This document shows, in pieces, positions 28,033-36,310 of a stretch of 64,000 nt of DNA. Under the pieces are notes generated by a model. It was not told the origin of the DNA, made no database searches, and saw nothing but the letters and a program-made list of their open reading frames with translations. This DNA comes from Salinicoccus kekensis. Its GTDB lineage: Bacteria > Bacillota > Bacilli > Staphylococcales > Salinicoccaceae. Location: NCBI RefSeq assembly GCF_900220995.1, contig NZ_OBQF01000002.1, positions 306,242 through 370,241 of the forward strand, written 5' to 3'. The translations under genes were made by a program, and so were the position numbers. Each line of letters begins with the position of its first letter. Positions within the stretch are counted from its first letter, which is position 1.

Positions 28033-29346
28033 ATGAGTTTATTTGAAAAACTGCAGGCAAAAGAAGCATCAATGGCCATCATCGGGCTGGGGTATGTCGG
28101 CCTGCCGCTTGCTGTTGAGTTCGCAAAGAAGTATGATGTGATTGGTTTTGACGTCAATCAGGAAAAATTGGACCAGTATTTGGGCGGCACGGACGTGACG
28201 GACGAGGTCGGGGATGAAGTGATCCGGAATACGACGATGCAGTTCACGAGTGATGAGGCGGACATCGGGCAATCGAAGTTCTTCGTCGTCTCGGTGCCGA
28301 CGCCGATCAATACGGATAAGACACCGGATCTGAAACCTGTCATCGGTGCGAGTGAAACGGTCGGAAGGAACCTCACGAAAGGTTCGATCGTCGTATACGA
28401 ATCCACAGTCTACCCGGGGACGACCGAGGAGATATGCATCCCGATACTCGAGGAAGTGTCCGGTCTGAAGTTCGGCGAGGACTTCAAAGTCGGCTATTCC
28501 CCGGAGCGCATCAATCCCGGCGACAGGGTGAATACACTGACCCGGATCGTCAAAGTTGTCTCGGGCTCCGATGAGGAAGCGCTGAAGGAAGTCTCAGACG
28601 TCTACAGCTCGATCATTGAAGCCGGGGTGCATGAAGCGGAGAGCATCAAAGTGGCTGAAGCTTCAAAAGTGATCGAAAACTCGCAGAGGGACATCAACAT
28701 CGCTTTCATGAATGAACTCTCGATGGTCTTCAATAAGATGGACATCGATACGAATGCCGTGCTTGAAGCGGCCGGCACCAAATGGAACTTCCTGAAGTTC
28801 ACGCCGGGGCTTGTCGGCGGCCACTGCATCGGTGTGGACCCGTACTATTTCACCTACAAGGCAGAACAGCTGGGCTATCATTCACAAATCATCCTCTCCG
28901 GCAGGAAAGTGAACGATGATATGGGTAAATATATCGCAGGCAACATCATCAAGCAGATGATCAAAGCCGGCCAGCAGGTCGCGGATGCACGGGTGGCCGT
29001 ACTCGGCCTGACTTTCAAGGAGAATGTATCCGACGTCCGGAACACCAAAGTGACCGACATCATCGATGAGCTTGAAGATTACGGCGTCAATGTCCTTGTA
29101 CACGATCCCGTGGCGGTGCCGGAAGCGGTCAAGCGCGATCTCGGTATAGAGCTCGTCAGTGATGGAGATTTGAAGGACCTTGACTGCGTGGTGCTGACAG
29201 TGCCCCACGAGGAATATCTGAAGGATTTCGATCTGGACAGCCTGAGTGGCCTGTTCAGGAACGATCAGAGAGTGATCGTGGATGTGAAAGGCACACTGGA
29301 CAGGAACGAATGCAAAGAAAAAGGCTACCATTACTGGAGCCTCTAA
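28033..29346 (+). CDS. UDP-N-acetylhexosamine 6-dehydrogenase (WecC/TviB type)
   Basis: 437 residues; ATG with AAGGAAGGTAG upstream. NAD-binding MAIIGLGYVGLPLAVEFAKK; catalytic Cys in GLVGGHCIGVDPYYFTYKAE (residue ~260); C-terminal VAVLGLTFKENVSDVRNTKV. The GGHCIGVDPYYF form marks the group that oxidises UDP-GlcNAc, UDP-GalNAc or UDP-ManNAc rather than UDP-glucose (Vi-antigen TviB, WecC). It would supply an N-acetylhexosaminuronic acid. With ugd on the other side of a shared intergenic region, two different uronic acids may be made for the wall polymer. Which hexosamine is used cannot be read here. It ends at a bidirectional terminator. Confidence 0.9.
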   Translation: MSLFEKLQAKEASMAIIGLGYVGLPLAVEFAKKYDVIGFDVNQEKLDQYLGGTDVTDEVGDEVIRNTTMQFTSDEADIGQSKFFVVSVPTPINTDKTPDLKPVIGASETVGRNLTKGSIVVYESTVYPGTTEEICIPILEEVSGLKFGEDFKVGYSPERINPGDRVNTLTRIVKVVSGSDEEALKEVSDVYSSIIEAGVHEAESIKVAEASKVIENSQRDINIAFMNELSMVFNKMDIDTNAVLEAAGTKWNFLKFTPGLVGGHCIGVDPYYFTYKAEQLGYHSQIILSGRKVNDDMGKYIAGNIIKQMIKAGQQVADARVAVLGLTFKENVSDVRNTKVTDIIDELEDYGVNVLVHDPVAVPEAVKRDLGIELVSDGDLKDLDCVVLTVPHEEYLKDFDLDSLSGLFRNDQRVIVDVKGTLDRNECKEKGYHYWSL

Positions 29347-29351
29347 ATATG

Positions 29352-29383
29352 AAGACCGCCATCCTTTTGTGGATGGCGGTCTT
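29352..29383. terminator. Bidirectional terminator between convergent genes
   Basis: Thirteen-base perfect stem (AAGACCGCCATCC and complement) with a six-base loop; A/T tracts on both sides serve the dehydrogenase gene and the glycerophosphodiesterase gene. Confidence 0.85.
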
Positions 29384-30130
29384 TTAATCGTCCAGAAGAG
29401 TGAGTGCGAGATCCGGATAATCAGTGATGATTCCACGGACACCCGCATCGATCAGCTGCTTGATATGGTCCCTTTCATTCACAGTCCAGATCCTGAAGAA
29501 TATCCCCTTCTCCTTCATGATATCCATATTTTTGAGTGCCGAATCCACCCTTAAGTGGTACGCTTCGAAGTCATGATCTTCCATCAGCTTCTCATAGTTT
29601 TCGGGGAGTTCATTGACCAGGTAGGCAATCCTCACATTCGGATCATGCTTTTTCAGCCGGTCGAGAGTATCCATATTGAATGAGGAAAAGACCACCCTGT
29701 CGAGCATGCCCCGTGTCGCAACGGTGTGGTGCACTTCCCTTTCTATACCCTTATAATCATATACATCCGTTTTCAGCTCAATGTTGATGACGGTATTTTC
29801 CCTGGCGAAAAGTGCAAGCACTTCGAACAATTCCGGAATCCTTTCCTTATCCCATGTCATATTATACTTCGACATATTTTTGAATCTCACGCCTGTTTTA
29901 ACGTTTTTCAGGTCGAAGATCTTCCAGTCCTTGACGAGCCCCCTGTCGGTTGTCGTACGGTCCAGACTTTCATCATGAATCACGACGAGCTTTTTATCTT
30001 TAGTCAGGTGGACATCGATTTCAATACCGTCCGCACCCATTTCAAAGGCTTTATTGAAACCGAGCATCGTATTTTCGGGATAATGGCCCTTGGCGCCCCG
30101 ATGGCCGAATATTCTAGTCGTTGACATCAT
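29384..30130 (-). CDS. Glycerophosphodiester phosphodiesterase
   Basis: 248 residues, typical for the cytoplasmic UgpQ/GlpQ type; no signal peptide. Catalytic motifs: FGHRGAKGHYPENTMLGFNK (HR...EN), GADGIEIDVHLTKDKKLVVIHD (E-x-D and H), and NIELKTD. It hydrolyses glycerophosphodiesters to glycerol-3-phosphate and an alcohol. ATG at 30130 with GGAGG six bases upstream. It may recycle glycerophosphate from phospholipid or teichoic acid turnover. Monocistronic by layout, ending in a terminator shared with the dehydrogenase gene. Confidence 0.92.
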   Translation of the reverse strand: MMSTTRIFGHRGAKGHYPENTMLGFNKAFEMGADGIEIDVHLTKDKKLVVIHDESLDRTTTDRGLVKDWKIFDLKNVKTGVRFKNMSKYNMTWDKERIPELFEVLALFARENTVINIELKTDVYDYKGIEREVHHTVATRGMLDRVVFSSFNMDTLDRLKKHDPNVRIAYLVNELPENYEKLMEDHDFEAYHLRVDSALKNMDIMKEKGIFFRIWTVNERDHIKQLIDAGVRGIITDYPDLALTLLDD

Positions 30131-30339
30131 TTACATCCTCCAGTTTAGTAGAAACACGTCATTCTGTATGCCTTCATTATAATTTAAATTACATGAAAAG
30201 GCATCCCGTAACCACTCTGCATCCATCGTAAGATGCGAATTATTCATATATCGTTATTTTAGCAAATTATTGTGGGAGGGTGGTGGTGATTATCGGCCAA
30301 ACGAAGCCCCACTTGGCCAATAGAGGCGTTCTTCCTCAA

Positions 30340-30837
30340 TCAACCAATCTCCCGCTTCATCCTGAGCGACCGCTGTATCTCCCCGGTACCGGTCCGTGTC
30401 TCCTTTATGCCTTCGCACCGGAAACCCTGCGCCTCATAAAACGGCAGGCCGAGTGTATTCCCTTCCTGGACGGACGCCCACTGTTGACGCGCACCTTTAT
30501 TCCTGAAATGTGCGGTGAAAGTTTCGAGCAGCTTCTTCCCAATCCCCATATATCTGAACCTGCCGTCAACGTAGAAGACGAATATTTCATTTACAGAGCT
30601 GCCGGTCATACCACCGCCGATCACGCCGGCGACTTCCCCTCCGGCTTCGGCGACATATGAATAGTGGCCTTTCTTAATATCCTGTTCCACTTTGCCGGGC
30701 GCATACCAGAATTCCACGGTCTTACGCTTATAAGTGTCCGAAAATATACCTTCCACCGTATCCAGCCAGCCCGTCCTGCAGATTTCCGCGACCCTTTCTG
30801 CATCTTCCACGGTCACTTTCCTGATTGTTAAATCCAT
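30340..30837 (-). CDS. GNAT family N-acetyltransferase
   Basis: 165 residues from the ATG at 30837 (AGGGTG upstream); a longer frame to 30870 adds an unlikely N-terminus. GNAT pattern: LTIRKVTVEDAERVAEICR, the central strand NEIFVFYVDGRFRYMGIGKKLLE with the acetyl-CoA pyrophosphate loop (RYMGIG), and LPFYEAQGFRCEG near the C-terminus. Substrate unknown. The three-copy 41-base repeat lies directly upstream (30865-30987), where its promoter or leader should be. Confidence 0.85.
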   Translation of the reverse strand: MDLTIRKVTVEDAERVAEICRTGWLDTVEGIFSDTYKRKTVEFWYAPGKVEQDIKKGHYSYVAEAGGEVAGVIGGGMTGSSVNEIFVFYVDGRFRYMGIGKKLLETFTAHFRNKGARQQWASVQEGNTLGLPFYEAQGFRCEGIKETRTGTGEIQRSLRMKREIG

Positions 30838-30864
30838 ATGATCACCCTGCTCCTGTAATAAACT

Positions 30865-30987
30865 CCCCATCGCTCATCCAGTCTCCCCAGTGATCGATAG
30901 AACCGCCCCATCGCTCATTCAATCTTCTCGGTGAGCGATAGAACACCCCCATCGCTCATTCGAACTTCCCAGTGAGCAATAGCTTTC
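30865..30987. repeat. Three tandem 41-base repeats, each a potential stem-loop
   Basis: Units start at 30865, 30906 and 30947, each beginning CCCCATCGCTCAT. Within each unit ATCGCTCA is answered about 14 bases later by TGAGCGAT (perfect in unit 2, one mismatch in units 1 and 3), so every unit can fold into a hairpin. The loops differ more than the arms. The array lies between the acetyltransferase start and the Cse60-like gene, so it could act in an RNA leader of the minus-strand gene or as a dispersed repeat. No spacers or cas genes, so not CRISPR. Confidence 0.8.
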
Positions 30988-31095
30988 GCCACAGCTTCGT
31001 TCACTTCATTCACCGCCGATCCTTAAAAATAAGAGGCAAAGTTCATTAAAATTATAACATTCCGGGTAAATGATATGGTATGGGAGGGGAACATC

Positions 31096-31245
31096 ATGAA
31101 GACGAAAACATTGAGTGCAATGACGGAAAAGGGGCTGGACAAGAAATTTGATGATTTCATGTATGAGAATCCTCACATTGAAGTCATCGATGTGAAGTTT
31201 TCCGTCGGCCACGTATTTGCAGTGCTCATCCTCTATAAAGGGTGA
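31096..31245 (+). CDS. Small Cse60-like protein
   Basis: 49 residues; ATG with GGGAGGGGA six bases upstream, TGA at 31243. The pattern of charged N-terminus, GLDKKFDDFMYENPHIEVID and VKFSVGHVFAVLILYKG resembles the small Cse60 family, which in Bacillus is named after sporulation but also occurs in non-sporulating Firmicutes. Function unknown. It stands just before the aldolase gene, whose promoter lies between them, so the two need not share a transcript. Confidence 0.7.
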   Translation: MKTKTLSAMTEKGLDKKFDDFMYENPHIEVIDVKFSVGHVFAVLILYKG

Positions 31246-31259
31246 GGTCCATTAAATCA

Positions 31260-31288
31260 TTGCATGAATTGTATTTATTTAGCATAAT
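31260..31288 (+). promoter_or_regulatory. SigA-type promoter of the aldolase gene
   Basis: -35 TTGCAT (31260-31265), 17-base spacer, -10 CATAAT (31283-31288). Lies 37 bases before the GTG start and 23 bases before the AGGAG at 31313. Confidence 0.65.
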
Positions 31289-31325
31289 GATAAGTGAAGA
31301 GTAAAAAAATTAGGAGTGATTATAA

Positions 31326-32222
31326 GTGAATCAGGAACAGTTCAACAGAATGAAAAATGATGACGGCTTTATCGCAGCGCTCGACCAGAGCGGCGGCAGT
31401 ACTCCAAAAGCGCTGAAAGCTTACGGCGTGGATGAGGACCAGTATTCAAGCGAAGAGGAAATGTTTGATTTGGTCCACGAGATGCGTTCCCGCATCATCA
31501 CTTCACCTTCTTTCAACAAAGACAGGATCCTTGGAGCGATTCTATTCGAGCAGACGATGGATCGTAAAATCGAGGGTAAATACACAGGTGATTACCTCGC
31601 GGACAAAGGCATCGTCCCGTTCGTCAAAGTGGACAAAGGACTTGCCGATGTGGAAAACGGCGCACAGCTGATGAAGCCGATGCCTGACCTTGACGATCTG
31701 CTCCGCCGTGCGGTTGAACGCGGCATGTTCGGCACGAAGATGCGCTCCAATATCCTTGAGGCGGACGAGTCCGGCATCAAAGCCGTCGTCGACCAGCAGT
31801 TCGAAGTCGGCAAGCGCATCACCCAGTCCGGCCTCGTACCGATCATCGAGCCTGAAGTCAGCATCCATGCTGAAGACAAGGAAGAGATCGAGAGAATCCT
31901 TAAAGACGAAATCATGAACCATCTGAATGAACTGAACGACGATGAGCATGTGATGCTGAAGCTGACCATCCCGACGAAAGCGAACTTCTTCAAGGAACTG
32001 ATCGACCATCCGCAAGTCATCAGGGTCGTCGCACTTTCCGGCGGTTATACACGCCGTCAGGCGAACGATAAGCTTAAAGAGAACGAAGGCCTGATCGCAA
32101 GCTTCTCAAGGGCGCTCGCTTCCGACCTGAAAGCGGACTTATCGGACGATGAATTCAACACTTCACTCGATAAGGCGGTCGAAGACATCTTCGATGCATC
32201 CGTCCATAAGACTTTCAAATAA
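31326..32222 (+). CDS. fda: Fructose-bisphosphate aldolase class I
   Basis: 298 residues, the length of the staphylococcal class I enzyme. GTG start with AGGAG nine bases upstream. Motifs: [20 protein letters not shown] at the N-terminus, [39 protein letters not shown] with the Schiff-base Lys candidate, and [13 protein letters not shown]. It cleaves fructose-1,6-bisphosphate to dihydroxyacetone phosphate and glyceraldehyde-3-phosphate by Schiff-base chemistry, with no metal. It has its own promoter and a strong terminator (32241-32272), so it is monocistronic. Confidence 0.94.
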   Translation: MNQEQFNRMKNDDGFIAALDQSGGSTPKALKAYGVDEDQYSSEEEMFDLVHEMRSRIITSPSFNKDRILGAILFEQTMDRKIEGKYTGDYLADKGIVPFVKVDKGLADVENGAQLMKPMPDLDDLLRRAVERGMFGTKMRSNILEADESGIKAVVDQQFEVGKRITQSGLVPIIEPEVSIHAEDKEEIERILKDEIMNHLNELNDDEHVMLKLTIPTKANFFKELIDHPQVIRVVALSGGYTRRQANDKLKENEGLIASFSRALASDLKADLSDDEFNTSLDKAVEDIFDASVHKTFK

Positions 32223-32240
32223 ACACCGATGATATATCAG

Positions 32241-32272
32241 AAAACGGATGGCTCTGTGCCATCCGTTTTTTT
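32241..32272 (+). terminator. Rho-independent terminator after fda
   Basis: Twelve-base perfect stem (AAAACGGATGGC and complement), five-base loop, then a run of seven or more T. Confidence 0.88.
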
Positions 32273-32351
32273 GCATGAAACAGCGTATTGGAGAGGGTCC
32301 GCGTTTTCCAGTATAATAATATGTAACTTATAACCCGATAGGACTGATTTC

Positions 32352-33116
32352 ATGTGTTTGATTAATTTCCAGCTGAACAGCCACAGCAGATACAAGCTCG
32401 TCATGGCGGCAAACCGTGACGAGGAGTACAGCCGTCCCACGGAAGCGGCGCATTTCTGGGAGGACCACCCGGACCTGCTCGGCGGGCGCGACCTCCGGGG
32501 CATGGGCACATGGCTCGGCATCACAAAAGATGGCAGATTTTCCGCACTCACCAATGTCCGGAACACTAAAGAGCTGCTCTCCACCCATTCAAAATCACGC
32601 GGGCACCTGGTCAGGAACTTTCTGACCGGCGATGACCGGCCGGAGGAATACTTGAAGAAAGTCGCAGAAGAAGGCGGGGATTATGCCGGTTTCAACCTGC
32701 TCGTCGGCGATAAGGATGGTTTATACTATCTGAATAATTATGAAAACGAAGTCGTCCGAATCGAAGACGGGGTGCACGGCCTTTCCAACCACCATCTTGA
32801 CACGCCGTGGCCGAAAGTCGTCAAGGGCAGGAACGGCCTGAAGTCGGTCATGGAAGACCAGGATGCAGATGTCGAGGCATTGTTCAGGCTCCTCAGGGAT
32901 GATGAGACCGCAGATTCAGGGCTGCCTGACACCGGCCTTTCAAAAGAACTTGAACGGGACCTGTCCCCTCTCTTCATCAACATGGATAAATACGGCACAA
33001 GGTGCTCGACCGTCATATTGATCGATCAGTCGGATAATGTGACCTTTGTCGAAAGGACTTATGAAGAAGGGAAAGAGAACGGCGAAGTGAGATATGAATT
33101 CGCCTTGGAGGGTTAA
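32352..33116 (+). CDS. NRDE (TANGO2-like) family protein
   Basis: 254 residues. Begins MCLINFQLN and has the name-giving AANRDEEYSRPTEAAHFW near residue 20, then GTWLGITKDGRFSALTNVRN and YNLLVG-type repeats (FNLLVGDKDGLYYLNNYENE). The Cys at position 2 suggests an N-terminal-nucleophile-like fold, known for the family. Eukaryotic TANGO2 has been linked to haem and lipid handling; bacterial function is unsettled. A long imperfect hairpin with a T-run follows at 33133-33180. Confidence 0.88.
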   Translation: MCLINFQLNSHSRYKLVMAANRDEEYSRPTEAAHFWEDHPDLLGGRDLRGMGTWLGITKDGRFSALTNVRNTKELLSTHSKSRGHLVRNFLTGDDRPEEYLKKVAEEGGDYAGFNLLVGDKDGLYYLNNYENEVVRIEDGVHGLSNHHLDTPWPKVVKGRNGLKSVMEDQDADVEALFRLLRDDETADSGLPDTGLSKELERDLSPLFINMDKYGTRCSTVILIDQSDNVTFVERTYEEGKENGEVRYEFALEG

Positions 33117-33132
33117 AAAAAGGCATTTTTAT

Positions 33133-33180
33133 ACCACGCATGGAAACCATCCATATTACGGGATGCATGCGTGGTCAATT
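33133..33180 (+). terminator. Probable terminator after the NRDE gene
   Basis: Nine-base outer stem (ACCACGCAT and ATGCGTGGT) with a second short inner stem, then CAATTTTT. Confidence 0.6.
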
Positions 33181-33219
33181 TTTAAATTTCATCTTCAGTT
33201 TTTGGGTTGAAACGTTCAA

Positions 33220-33294
33220 TTATATCAGTCCGATTAGGGATAGTACTGCTGCTATGACGACAATAAGACCGATAATATATATAATACTTCTCAT
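33220..33294 (-). CDS. 24-residue hydrophobic membrane peptide
   Basis: A very short frame with an excellent ribosome site (TAGGAGGC six bases before the ATG at 33294) and a TAA at 33220. The product, MRSIIYIIGLIVVIAAVLSL plus IGLI, is one transmembrane helix with a single N-terminal Arg. The strength of the ribosome site relative to the surroundings makes translation likely. Similar tiny single-helix proteins are widespread but poorly annotated in staphylococci. It is not obviously a type I toxin: no antisense RNA gene was recognised. It lies 77 bases after the start of the NRDE terminator and downstream of the phospholipase-like gene on the same strand. Confidence 0.65.
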   Translation of the reverse strand: MRSIIYIIGLIVVIAAVLSLIGLI

Positions 33295-33371
33295 TTTTTA
33301 CGCCTCCTATAAAAATTTGTCACATCTTTCATACTATCTTTTACCCCCCGGGTACCGGTGTAAACATCATG

Positions 33372-34823
33372 CTAAAAAGTTGATGTGCCCAGGCCTTCCT
33401 GTATCCTGTATAATATATTCTTCCACCATATATCTTCACTGTGCACCTCATAATCGGACGTGTACGTCCCCTCCTCGTTATTCCAGATGCGCTCATAATA
33501 TGCCGTCAGTTCCTGCATCACTTCAGACTCTTTGCTGCCGGTTACGACGAGGTTCGTCTCAAGGTTATAGTCGTCGAGGTTGCGCCTTGTAAAATTCGTG
33601 GTCCCGGCGGTCACGGTGATGCCCTCATCAGTCTCCGCCATCATGAATTTCGCATGATACTGCTCCCCGTGCGATTCATACCAGCGGATCCCAGGCGGAT
33701 TATCGTGCTCCATCAGTTCTGCCGCGACGGGTTTGTTCGGTATCCCTATCTTTTCATTGCCGAAGGCATCCTGATTCACATCCAGCACCATCTGCACTTC
33801 AACACCACGGTCCAGGGCATCTTTCAATGCCTGGATCACATCCCTGTCGGATATATAGAAGATGCCTGTACGGATGGCGTCCCCCGCCCCGGTCCCTTCA
33901 ATCATCTCAAGCATCTGTGCTTTGATCCTGCTTTCGGTGACGAGCTGCACTTCATATTCGCCGGTATCATCACCCGTGTCGATATCAAATCCGTCGAACA
34001 CCTCAGTATCCACACCTGCCATATCGAGCACTGCACGCTCGCTCGCCATAAGATCTTCGAGGACCGGGCCGCCCACTTTGAATGCGGTGTTGGAATGGTA
34101 GAAACTCGCATCATGCGGATTCGCCGACGTTATGATCGCAGTACTCTCATTCATGATGGTCTTCCTGTGGTTCGCCTTGAAATTGAGAAGGCTGAAATAA
34201 GAACGCAGGTTCACTTCCGGACCTTCAGGCCTCAATACATTGGGCAGCCAGCCCGCCTGGGAGTCACCGAACCACTGCAGATACACCCTGTAGAAGCTCG
34301 AGTACAGCGGGTTCGAGTCCCGGAGCGGACCAAGGTCCGTCTGATGCACCTGTATGCCGGCCCGCTTCATATTTTCGATATGTGACGGCAGGTAAGTCCG
34401 GTAAAAGGTGTTGATCGGGTCCGTGATGAAAATGATCTCAATGTCCGGATTCTGCTCCTTCTTCCGGATCAGCGTATCCGATAATTCCTGTGAGAGCTGC
34501 GGGAAATCAAGTTCGGGATCCGCATGGTCATAGTCATCATTGAATAAAAACATGTCAATCAGCAGGAAGTCCTCCGCTTCCTCGATCATGAGGAAAATTT
34601 CATCAAAAATTTCCTGTTCGTGCACCTCCTCCCCTGCCTCGTCCGCATACGTCAAATCGTACAGGAACTCCAGCGAATCAGTGTTGTAGACTTCACTCTC
34701 ATACGTGATGTTTTCAGGTGTGTCCCTGAAATAGATGAAAAGGCCGGCAATCAAAGGTATGATGACGAAAAAAACCAGTATCAGCCCGCCGAGCATCATA
34801 AGAAGTTTTCTTTTTTTCTTCAT
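33372..34823 (-). CDS. Membrane-anchored phospholipase D-like protein
   Basis: 483 residues. One N-terminal transmembrane segment (LMMLGGLILVFFVIIPLIAG) preceded by KKKRK, so the bulk is outside the cell. Two PLD half-sites: FKANHRKTIMNESTAIITSA (H-x-K at residue ~215) and QYHAKFMMAETDEGITVTAG (H-x-K-x4-D, residue ~395). The superfamily includes phosphatidyltransferases, phosphodiesterases and nucleases; the usual cardiolipin synthase has two N-terminal helices and different spacing, so I leave the substrate open. Its ATG overlaps the end of the RDD gene by four bases (translational coupling). Confidence 0.85.
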   Translation of the reverse strand: MKKKRKLLMMLGGLILVFFVIIPLIAGLFIYFRDTPENITYESEVYNTDSLEFLYDLTYADEAGEEVHEQEIFDEIFLMIEEAEDFLLIDMFLFNDDYDHADPELDFPQLSQELSDTLIRKKEQNPDIEIIFITDPINTFYRTYLPSHIENMKRAGIQVHQTDLGPLRDSNPLYSSFYRVYLQWFGDSQAGWLPNVLRPEGPEVNLRSYFSLLNFKANHRKTIMNESTAIITSANPHDASFYHSNTAFKVGGPVLEDLMASERAVLDMAGVDTEVFDGFDIDTGDDTGEYEVQLVTESRIKAQMLEMIEGTGAGDAIRTGIFYISDRDVIQALKDALDRGVEVQMVLDVNQDAFGNEKIGIPNKPVAAELMEHDNPPGIRWYESHGEQYHAKFMMAETDEGITVTAGTTNFTRRNLDDYNLETNLVVTGSKESEVMQELTAYYERIWNNEEGTYTSDYEVHSEDIWWKNILYRIQEGLGTSTF

Positions 34824-35332
34824 GATCCGACCCTCCCCGCACCCACTTCTGCCCCCGCAATCATATCCGGCAGGTGCCTGTGGTCATCTCTGAAGAGCAC
34901 CATCAATACATAAACTCCCGCGAGTACAAATCCCGCATTCCCCACCATGAACCAGAATACGGAATAATCCTGATACATTGCACGGATCACGCCGGTGTGG
35001 CCGATATGCCACGGCAGAAACTTAAATGCATTCCGGAGGAGGCTTGAAGGGAGCAGGGGAAGTTTATTCCCGACTGCGAGCCCAGTCCTTTTCTTCCCCG
35101 GCGTCGCGTAAGGATGCCTTGACTCCATATATGAAAACGCCAGGGTCACGGGCAACACGGTCGTGAAAAATGCCATCAGATGTGCTGAGATTTCATTGAA
35201 TTCCGGAAACTCATCAAAGAATAAAATATAGATGATTGAAAAAGTGAGGAACAGTAAAATCAGGTAGATCCAGATGATGATGTAATCGATCAGCAGTGCC
35301 AGAAACCGTTTTTTCAAATAAGATTTCTCCAT
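34820..35332 (-). CDS. RDD family membrane protein
   Basis: 170 residues from the ATG at 35332 (GGAGG eight bases upstream). RDD pattern: KKRFLALLIDYIIIWIYLIL at the N-terminus (Arg and Asp), then hydrophobic segments FSIIYILFF, AFFTTVLPVTLAFSY and FWFMVGNAGFVLAGVYVLMV, and the C-terminal RHLPDMIAGAEV. Some RDD proteins act in Na+/H+ exchange or stress tolerance, but most are unassigned. It lies between the UbiA-type gene (51 bases upstream) and the PLD-like gene it overlaps, so the three probably form one operon. Confidence 0.85.
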   Translation of the reverse strand: MEKSYLKKRFLALLIDYIIIWIYLILLFLTFSIIYILFFDEFPEFNEISAHLMAFFTTVLPVTLAFSYMESRHPYATPGKKRTGLAVGNKLPLLPSSLLRNAFKFLPWHIGHTGVIRAMYQDYSVFWFMVGNAGFVLAGVYVLMVLFRDDHRHLPDMIAGAEVGAGRVGS

Positions 35333-35383
35333 ATCGAAAACCTCCGGCCGTTCAGTTTCATTATACACTATAAAAAGGCGGCT

Positions 35384-36310
35384 TTAAATGATGAAACCGA
35401 GCATCAATGCGGTCAGGGCCGCCATGATCAGCATTTTTTTCTCCGTCTCTGTGACCGCTTCAACATCACGTTTGTCCGTATCAAAAAGCATCAGTATCGT
35501 GATGATGATGAGAATGAGTGTGATGATGCCCGCAAGCGGGCGGGTGAAAGTCATGATGACGGCGAGCACCCCGATGATGGCGAGGTACAGGACGGCAGGG
35601 AGATGTGCTGCGCGCCTGCCCCATCTGTTGGCCGCATACAGCACACTCGTGTTCTTGACAGGCTTCGCCCTCTGATCTGCATCCATGTCCGGGATATGGT
35701 GGACCATGACCCAGGCCATGCACCAGATTGCGTTGATCGCGGCGTTGAACCATGCCCACACCGGTATCGAATCAAGCATGATCCACGGCGCTGCAAGTCC
35801 CAGGGCAAGCATCGAAGGGAAAAGGCTCAGCCATTCCCCCGCAAGCGGCTTATAGGCGAAGCTGAACGGCCTCATCGAGTACGAAATCGCCCCCCACATA
35901 CCGAGAATCGTGAGGATGCCGAGCACCGTATAACCGAAAATGAAGAACAATACCGCCGCGAGAGCCATCACCGCTGTGAGCACGACACCGAAAAGCTTCA
36001 ACTGTGCATAGGTAAACACCTTCGTCTGAATCACCCTGCTCCCGCCGGAAAGCACGCCGGGGCTGTACTCGTCCGTGCCCGATTTGAAATCAGCAAGGTC
36101 GTTGATGATATGCGTCAGCAGACCGTGCGTCAGGAAAGAACCGAGCAGCAGAATGCCAATCAGGATCAGAGTATTAGTGTTACTGACCTCCGGATAAAAT
36201 AAAATCAGCGGAATGGATGTTGAAAGTATCGTGACAAAACTTGAGAAGGCGACGGCCAGTATGCGCGACAGCATGCCAAGCCCTTTTATAAATTGTGTTT
36301 TCCCCTGCAC
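35384..36310 (-). CDS. UbiA family prenyltransferase (MenA-like)
   Basis: 308 residues with about eight or nine membrane segments. First Asp-rich motif NDLADFKSGTDEYS (residue ~68, the NDxxDxxxD form) and second motif HHIPDMDADQRAKP (residue ~193). These bind the prenyl diphosphate through Mg2+. Length and motifs fit 1,4-dihydroxy-2-naphthoate prenyltransferase of menaquinone synthesis, but no other men gene is nearby, so substrate is uncertain. First gene of the UbiA-RDD-PLD group. Confidence 0.82.
   Translation of the reverse strand: MQGKTQFIKGLGMLSRILAVAFSSFVTILSTSIPLILFYPEVSNTNTLILIGILLLGSFLTHGLLTHIINDLADFKSGTDEYSPGVLSGGSRVIQTKVFTYAQLKLFGVVLTAVMALAAVLFFIFGYTVLGILTILGMWGAISYSMRPFSFAYKPLAGEWLSLFPSMLALGLAAPWIMLDSIPVWAWFNAAINAIWCMAWVMVHHIPDMDADQRAKPVKNTSVLYAANRWGRRAAHLPAVLYLAIIGVLAVIMTFTRPLAGIITLILIIITILMLFDTDKRDVEAVTETEKKMLIMAALTALMLGFII

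Noticed and set aside
30865..30987. Possible CRISPR array
   Set aside because: Units are directly adjacent with no unique spacers, only three copies, and no cas genes nearby.
33441..34385. 314-codon plus-strand frame
   Set aside because: Antisense to the phospholipase-D-like gene, whose HKD motifs and membrane anchor are clear; no independent evidence for the plus-strand frame.
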